Positions 8,308 through 8,361 of a stretch of 8,361 nt of DNA are shown piece after piece. The notes below the pieces were generated by a model, which ran no database searches, was not told the origin of the DNA, and was given only the letters and a program-made list of their open reading frames with translations. The stretch covers positions 1-8,361 of the forward strand of contig CAYVQU010000212.1 in NCBI GenBank assembly GCA_964453155.1. The letters are read 5' to 3'. The translations under genes and the position numbers were made by a program. The DNA comes from CAYVQU01 sp964453155. GTDB taxonomy: Bacteria; Chloroflexota; Anaerolineae; Anaerolineales; UBA11858. Positions within the stretch are counted from its first letter, which is position 1, and the number at the start of each line of letters is the position of its first letter.

Positions 8308-8360
8308 TAGGGCAATCGCATGTAACCTTAAACGGCAGTTAAAACTGCACCGACAACTGC
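8308..8360. repeat. Right arm of the 53-bp terminal inverted repeat
   Basis: This is the exact reverse complement of bases 1-53, with one further base (G8361) beyond the match. The preceding stretch, 8274-8307, contains CTGAGTAGG and TATCGAAGGGG, similar in style to CTGAG/CTTCGA palindromic repeats of environmental bacteria. The arm may therefore be part of a longer composite repeat. The 8212-8273 stretch after the MFS stop holds ACCCCA (8230-8235) paired to TGGGGT (8258-8263) around a long loop, too weak to call a terminator. Confidence 0.9.
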
Positions 8361-8361
8361 G

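Overview
The window carries six confident protein genes and looks like ordinary bacterial chromosome rather than phage or plasmid. The gene families, the balanced base composition and the many palindromic intergenic repeats suggest an environmental Chloroflexota (Anaerolineae-like) genome. That placement is an inference from general resemblance; there is no rRNA or other marker gene here to confirm it.

Layout, left to right. The first 53 bases are one arm of a perfect inverted repeat whose other arm is at the right end. A minus-strand flavoprotein gene (152..1219), related to YpdA-type pyridine-nucleotide disulfide oxidoreductases, is divergent from a plus-strand gene for EttA (1276..2952), an ABC-F translation factor. 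A 103-bp imperfect palindromic repeat (2956..3058) fills most of the gap after ettA. Next is a plus-strand signalling cluster: an OmpR/PhoB-type response regulator (3083..3787), a membrane-anchored protein with three PDZ domains and no protease domain (3903..5138), and a two-transmembrane HAMP histidine kinase (5186..6799). A 12-helix MFS transporter (6949..8211) follows, and then the right arm of the terminal inverted repeat.

The most interesting part is the signalling cluster. The regulator and kinase should form a phosphorelay pair. The PDZ protein between them has its own upstream region, with TTAA direct repeats 10 bp apart, a tandem AAATCTC repeat and an extended -10 promoter with a poor -35. 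This arrangement fits an OmpR-family activator site, so the regulator may drive the PDZ gene and the kinase. The PDZ protein has a His/Met-rich insertion and a C-terminus that looks like a truncated fourth PDZ repeat. Its position suggests an extracytoplasmic accessory or sensing role for the kinase, possibly involving unfolded protein ends or a metal.

At least four different palindromic repeat types occupy the intergenic gaps. No transposase, integrase, CRISPR array, tRNA or rRNA was seen. No gap between genes exceeds about 150 bases.
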